Shown here: positions 12,939 through 15,448 of the stretch, piece after piece
How the letters are laid out: each line of letters begins with the position of its first letter
How positions within the stretch are numbered: the stretch's first letter is position 1
NCBI GenBank assembly: GCA_964455485.1
Contig: CAYVXT010000044.1
Coordinates: 1-15,448, forward strand
Reading direction: 5' to 3'
Length of the DNA: 15,448 nt
Origin: CAYVXT01 sp964455485
GTDB lineage: Bacteria > Patescibacteriota > Minisyncoccia > Phycocordibacterales > WO2-35-19
The notes under the pieces: model-generated
The model's input: only the letters and a program-made list of their open reading frames with translations
Databases searched by the model: none
Told to the model about the DNA's origin: nothing
Position numbers and translations under genes: made by a program

Positions 12939-13565
12939 TTATTTAGAACTATGGTACTGCTTTATTTTAAATACATGGGCCTCATTAGCAGGAGAATCCT
13001 CAGCCATAAGTAGTAGCTCCGAGTTGCCAAAATGAAAGTTTTTCAAAACATCTTTCCATTCCAGATTGTAATAACTACAATAAATCATTTTACCTATATC
13101 ACCATGTGTCACCAGTAAAATATTTTTATCTTGATAATTATTATTTAGCTTACCCAACAACCTTTCCCCTCTACTAATTAAATCTGGGAAAGTCTCAGCG
13201 TCCTTTGGTGATAAGAAATAGTTTATATGATCGGTCTCCAATACATCCGGAGCGCACATTTCAATAACTGCGGAGACCGGTTTTCCGGTCATTATCCCAA
13301 AATCTCTTTCTATAATTAGTTCTTCTTTTACCGGTATATCGTTGCCCAATGTTTCAGCAATTATTTCTGCCGTTTTAAAAGCTCTTTGCAATGGCGAAGC
13401 TAAAATTATATCAAATTTTATATTGGCCTCCTTAATTTTTTGTGCAACTTCCCGGGCTTGATTGATTCCAATATCTGTTAAAGGTTCGTCCCTATGTCCG
13501 TTTAATATTCCATTTGCGTTATCTCGGTCTTGTCCATGTCTAGCAAGGTAAATTTTATTTTTCAT
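12939..13565 (-). CDS. Histidine phosphatase (phosphoglycerate-mutase-like superfamily)
   Basis: A 208-residue cytosolic branch-1 histidine phosphatase. The catalytic RHG triad is R9-H10-G11 (LARHGQDRDNANG), followed by GHRDEPLTDIGINQA (23-37). A phosphate-binding Arg lies in ASPLQRAFKTAEII (R61 and context), an acidic candidate for proton donor in IIERDFG (E86), and the second catalytic His is H154 in LLVTHGD. The family includes cofactor-dependent phosphoglycerate mutases, fructose-2,6-bisphosphatases, alpha-ribazole phosphatases and broad-specificity phosphatases; the substrate cannot be told from this sequence. A double TATAAT lies upstream, and direct 13-nt repeats flank the gene. Confidence 0.93.
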   Translation of the reverse strand: MKNKIYLARHGQDRDNANGILNGHRDEPLTDIGINQAREVAQKIKEANIKFDIILASPLQRAFKTAEIIAETLGNDIPVKEELIIERDFGIMTGKPVSAVIEMCAPDVLETDHINYFLSPKDAETFPDLISRGERLLGKLNNNYQDKNILLVTHGDIGKMIYCSYYNLEWKDVLKNFHFGNSELLLMAEDSPANEAHVFKIKQYHSSK

Positions 13566-13598
13566 AAATTTATTTAAAAACTAATTTTGCCAACGTCG

Positions 13599-13611
13599 GA
13601 CATCGGCATTT
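13599..13611. repeat. Short direct repeat (GACATCGGCATTT) before the phosphatase gene
   Basis: Second copy of the 13-mer at 12922-12934. Here it is part of an imperfect palindrome whose minus-strand RNA GCCGAUGUCCGACGUUGGC can pair over 8 bp with two G-U pairs and a CCG loop. It looks like a decayed palindromic repeat 34 nt before the phosphatase start codon. Confidence 0.55.
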
Positions 13612-13634
13612 CCAATCTTCAAAATCTTTTTCAC

Positions 13635-13647
13635 ATTATAGATTATA
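13635..13647 (-). promoter_or_regulatory. Tandem -10 hexamers of the phosphatase gene
   Basis: Two perfect TATAAT hexamers on the minus strand (13647-13642 and 13640-13635) lie 7 bp apart, about 70-80 nt before the start codon. The leader would contain the imperfect palindrome at 13592-13610. No strong -35 is evident. Confidence 0.5.
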
Positions 13648-13673
13648 CAAATTTATCCCCCGTTTTCTTAGAC

Positions 13674-13770
13674 ACTATACACTATCTGTTCCCTCTTCAT
13701 ATCTTACCTCTTATTTCTTATCTCTTATCTCTTTTTTCCCAAGATTCCAGCTTCTAGATTCTAGCTTCTA
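13674..13770. repeat. Heptanucleotide tandem repeat array B
   Basis: On the plus strand: ACTATAC, ACTATCT, GTTCCCT, CTTCATAT, CTTACCT, CTTATTT, CTTATCT, CTTATCT, CTTTTTT, a 5-nt break, then GATTCCA, GCTTCTA, GATTCTA, GCTTCTA. The first part repeats the order seen in array A (GTTCCCT, an octamer ending in AT, CTTACCT, CTTA units). The second part is a different heptamer family, and its last CTA is the complement of the stop codon of the upstream gene. The array fills the spacer between the DUF6624-like gene and the phosphatase gene. Confidence 0.85.
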
Positions 13771-14286
13771 TTTTCTCCCATACCTCTCATACATTCTCGC
13801 CAAATTTTCAGCCAGAGTATCGAGCCCCATAGCTTTTCGCCTTTCATCCACTGTCTCCAAATCTTTTATTGGTTTTGAAAAAAATTCATCATCTTTCTCA
13901 TCAAATTGTGTTCCGTATATTTGATACCCCACTTCTTTCAAAAGCACTCTGTCTTCCAAATAGGCAATGTTTTCCTGCAAGACTTCAGACTTTGGTTCGT
14001 TTTTCATAAGGTCCAAACATTGTCTTTGGAAAGCTGCGTCGTGGTCAGCATGTTGCACAAGTAGCCAAGCTTTATCTGAAGCCACTTCTCCAACTTTTGA
14101 AATAGTAGGCCAGCCAATTTGAGCAATGATTTCTTTCATTCTTTCGGTATTTTTCTTATCAACCTCCTCATCCCAATATTCCCTATCATCATTGTTCTTT
14201 TTCCTCATTTCCTGATCCAGCTTCGCCATCTCAATTATCTCCTCCCCAATCACCCCATATTTTTCTTTTGTCGGTTCATTTTCCAT
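13768..14286 (-). CDS. DUF6624-like conserved protein, unknown function
   Basis: 172 residues, soluble, with an acidic/charged helical N-terminus (MAKLDQEMRKKNNDDREYWD, which corresponds to the family's 'l..m...DQ..R' opening). The diagnostic blocks follow: IGWPTISKVG (57-66), AWLLVQHADHDAAFQ (73-87), IAYLEDRVL (107-115), YGTQF (124-128) and VDERRKAMGLDTLAE (146-160). I recognise this block order as that of DUF6624, found scattered in many bacteria without a known activity. The invariant-looking His/Asp pairs (HADHD) could bind metal. The assignment is from memory of the motif pattern. It starts 10 nt after the hairpin-leader repeat copy B and ends in heptamer array B. Confidence 0.8.
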   Translation of the reverse strand: MENEPTKEKYGVIGEEIIEMAKLDQEMRKKNNDDREYWDEEVDKKNTERMKEIIAQIGWPTISKVGEVASDKAWLLVQHADHDAAFQRQCLDLMKNEPKSEVLQENIAYLEDRVLLKEVGYQIYGTQFDEKDDEFFSKPIKDLETVDERRKAMGLDTLAENLARMYERYGRK

Positions 14287-14296
14287 AAAATTCAGT

Positions 14297-14335
14297 TTTT
14301 ATCCAAATCATTCTGCTCACGAGTAGAATGATTTT
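14297..14335. repeat. 39-nt hairpin-leader repeat, copy B (before the DUF6624-like gene)
   Basis: 36/39 identical to copy A at 12848-12886. The near-perfect palindrome covers 14305-14334 (14 bp, one G-T position, 2-nt centre). On the minus strand its GGATAAAA end is exactly 10 nt before the ATG of the DUF6624-like gene, as for tspO. T-rich sequence follows on the plus strand. Confidence 0.85.
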
Positions 14336-14460
14336 TTCCTTTTCCAGTCCTTGAGTTTAAGAGTTTTGCTTGGCAATTCCTCAATAGAAATTTTTTATCT
14401 TTCCTTTCACCCAAATTTTTTAACCAACTCGTTAGGAATAAGGACCGCAAAACTATGCGA

Positions 14461-14493
14461 CTACATTTTTAATAACTTGTGAGTGTATTTCAT
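14461..14493 (-). CDS. Possible 10-residue leader peptide
   Basis: The frame MKYTHKLLKM begins 6 nt after a perfect TATAAT and ends in TAG at 14461. The promoter placement would make it leaderless. It lies about 175 nt before the DUF6624-like gene in an otherwise gene-free 284-nt spacer (14287-14570). It could be a leader peptide, or it could be an accident of an A/T-rich promoter region. Confidence 0.2.
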   Translation of the reverse strand: MKYTHKLLKM

Positions 14494-14499
14494 ACTAAA

Positions 14500-14505
14500 A
14501 TTATA
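14500..14505 (-). promoter_or_regulatory. -10 (TATAAT) in the spacer before the DUF6624-like gene
   Basis: A perfect minus-strand TATAAT with a start point expected near 14493. It is the only good -10 in the 14287-14570 spacer. Three direct repeats lie 20-51 bp upstream, where a regulator could act. Transcription from here would run through hairpin-leader copy B into the DUF6624-like gene. Confidence 0.4.
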
Positions 14506-14524
14506 TCACTCTGATTCCACCCGT

Positions 14525-14556
14525 ACATACGCACATATATACGCCGAAACATACGC
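14525..14556. repeat. Three direct repeats at a 12-bp period (iteron- or operator-like)
   Basis: On the plus strand ACATACGC (14525-14532), ATATACGC (14537-14544) and ACATACGC (14549-14556) begin exactly 12 bp apart. They follow the endonuclease gene by 14 nt and precede the TATAAT at 14505. Regular spacing near a whole helical turn suggests protein binding on one face of the DNA. Confidence 0.6.
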
Positions 14557-14570
14557 GGGAATGCCCTAAA

Positions 14571-15242
14571 TTATAATTTGCTTAACCATTCACTCAATTC
14601 ATGAATTTGCATCGCAAAGACATTTCTCCTGTTTGCAAGGTTTTTTAAAAATTCAATTTTAGTCATATTTGCGTTAGCGTCCCTGGTATTATAGTAATCT
14701 CCATCAGCAATGGCTAAAAAGAAGGTGTTTGGCAAATTTGAACGATTTGCCTCGTTGATAAATTCTTGAAGATCACTGTATTGGTTATCTTGGGCACCAC
14801 CCCCTTCTTTTGTGTATTTATGTGAAGAATAAATTTGTGTTCCTTTTGTGTTCCAACTAAAATCGATAGTCTTTGCTTTACCACGTGCACCCATCCTAGA
14901 AAGTTCTTTTTTGGGCAAAACACCACCACTAAGTATTGATAGTGCCCCATGCGGCAATTGTTCAAAATTCTTAACGGAAGATAGTTTTTTTATAAAATTT
15001 GCGGCAATCTTTTCATGTATTTGCTGTTTACCAGGATCCTTAGAGAAAACCGCCATTAAAAATCTATTCTTCTTCACTTCGCCAACAAATACTTTCTCTG
15101 AAAATCCGTGTTTGATACAAAAATTTTTTATTTTTTTGATTAAATCTTTATTTTTGGATAGCAACATATCTACGACTTGCAAATCGTTCTTTCGAAGAGC
15201 TTTTATGTATTCTTTTTCGTAATTTGGACCCTTATTAGGCAT
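14571..15242 (-). CDS. Likely type II restriction endonuclease (PD-(D/E)XK-like fold)
   Basis: A 223-residue soluble protein with a Lys-rich helical N-terminal half. The C-terminal half has the order expected of a restriction nuclease core: a strand with an acidic residue (KTIDFSW, D127), a strand with a catalytic-type Lys (QIYSSHKYTKEGGGAQDNQ, K142), a helix (YSDLQEFINEA), and a strand-turn FFLAIADGDYY (174-184). The GGGAQxNQ...D block after the lysine strand recurs in type II endonucleases from memory. The usual Glu two residues before Lys is Ser140, so the second acidic ligand may be E146, D152 or D157. The start codon overlaps the upstream gene's stop by 8 nt, the arrangement expected of a coupled methyltransferase-endonuclease pair. 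The exact family and target site are unknown. Confidence 0.62.
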   Translation of the reverse strand: MPNKGPNYEKEYIKALRKNDLQVVDMLLSKNKDLIKKIKNFCIKHGFSEKVFVGEVKKNRFLMAVFSKDPGKQQIHEKIAANFIKKLSSVKNFEQLPHGALSILSGGVLPKKELSRMGARGKAKTIDFSWNTKGTQIYSSHKYTKEGGGAQDNQYSDLQEFINEANRSNLPNTFFLAIADGDYYNTRDANANMTKIEFLKNLANRRNVFAMQIHELSEWLSKL

Positions 15243-15448
15243 GGTATGCTATGAAGTCGCGGGTTAGACCATAGTCCATCCTGCGCCTATACATACCATC
15301 TTTACGTAACCCCTTGAATGGTGTCAAGAAGACATCACTTGTCGAAGTTCTAAACTCTGACAATTTATTATTTAATTTATTAATCAAATTTCCTATGTTT
15401 CCGAAGTCCCCACCTATCCTTGTTATCATTCTGGATGAAAAACCTATA
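15235..15448 (-). CDS. 3' end of a gene cut by the right edge, possibly the cognate DNA methyltransferase
   Basis: The frame is open to the window edge (71 codons visible), so an internal ATG at 15429 need not be the start. The visible part reads through GFSSRMITRIGGDFGNIGNL, a helical LINKLNNKLSEFR, and ends FKGLRKDGMYRRRMDYGLTR followed by DFIAYHA. None of the catalytic methyltransferase motifs (DPPY, NPPY, PC or FxGxG) falls in this fragment, so the assignment rests only on the 8-nt stop/start overlap (ATGCCTAA) with the putative endonuclease gene. It could equally be another restriction subunit or an unrelated protein. Confidence 0.55.
   Translation of the reverse strand, partial: IGFSSRMITRIGGDFGNIGNLINKLNNKLSEFRTSTSDVFLTPFKGLRKDGMYRRRMDYGLTRDFIAYHA

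Noticed and set aside
14292..14466. 58-codon minus-strand open frame upstream of the DUF6624-like gene
   Set aside because: It has no start codon in good context, runs through the hairpin repeat and has no domain-like composition; it is probably non-coding spacer.
14848..15222. 124-codon plus-strand frame opposite the putative endonuclease gene
   Set aside because: The Phe/Ser/Leu-rich composition is the antisense of a Lys-rich protein; the minus frame has the coherent motif order and the overlap with the upstream gene.

Overview
The window looks like a piece of a small-genome Patescibacteria (CPR) bacterium, most likely a Parcubacteria-type lineage. The evidence is a compact single-strand type IV pilus (T4P) locus without an outer-membrane secretin gene, two prepilins with a shared WCVDSxGASR motif, moderate-to-low G+C, few Shine-Dalgarno sequences, and TATAAT-like hexamers placed 6-9 nt before several start codons. 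TGA is used as stop (for example at 14292-14294), so nothing suggests a recoded UGA. The lineage is an inference from gene content and style, not from a marker gene.

Region 1 (1-8925, all minus strand) is the T4P machine in transcription order pilM, pilN, pilO, a short PilP-like membrane protein, pilB, a stand-alone CheY-like receiver, pilT, pilC, two prepilin genes, and, after a strong terminator, the prepilin peptidase pilD, which is cut by the left window edge. Together these encode the inner-membrane alignment complex, the platform, both motor ATPases, the pilin subunits and their processing enzyme. CPR pili of this kind are thought to serve adhesion to hosts and DNA uptake. Divergent from pilM is a comF-like gene, so the locus links pilus and competence functions. 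The two genes share a palindromic TATAATTATA.

Region 2 (9629-12438) is accessory: a G+C-rich secreted protein of unknown function, a small P-loop ATPase preceded by a 7-nt-period polypyrimidine repeat, and a charged coiled-coil protein behind an intrinsic terminator.

Region 3 (12439-14286) holds a short TspO-like protein, a histidine phosphatase and a DUF6624-like protein. A 39-nt hairpin repeat lies exactly 10 nt upstream of two of these start codons. There is a second 7-nt repeat array, and short direct repeats flank the phosphatase gene.

Region 4 (14461-15448) has three direct repeats at an exact 12-bp period, then a likely PD-(D/E)XK-type restriction endonuclease whose start overlaps the 3' end of a gene cut by the right edge. 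That gene is possibly the cognate methyltransferase.

The least explained features are the two homologous heptanucleotide arrays, the hairpin-leader repeat, the palindrome carried in frame inside comF, the transferred-looking secreted protein and the putative restriction module with an iteron-like region.
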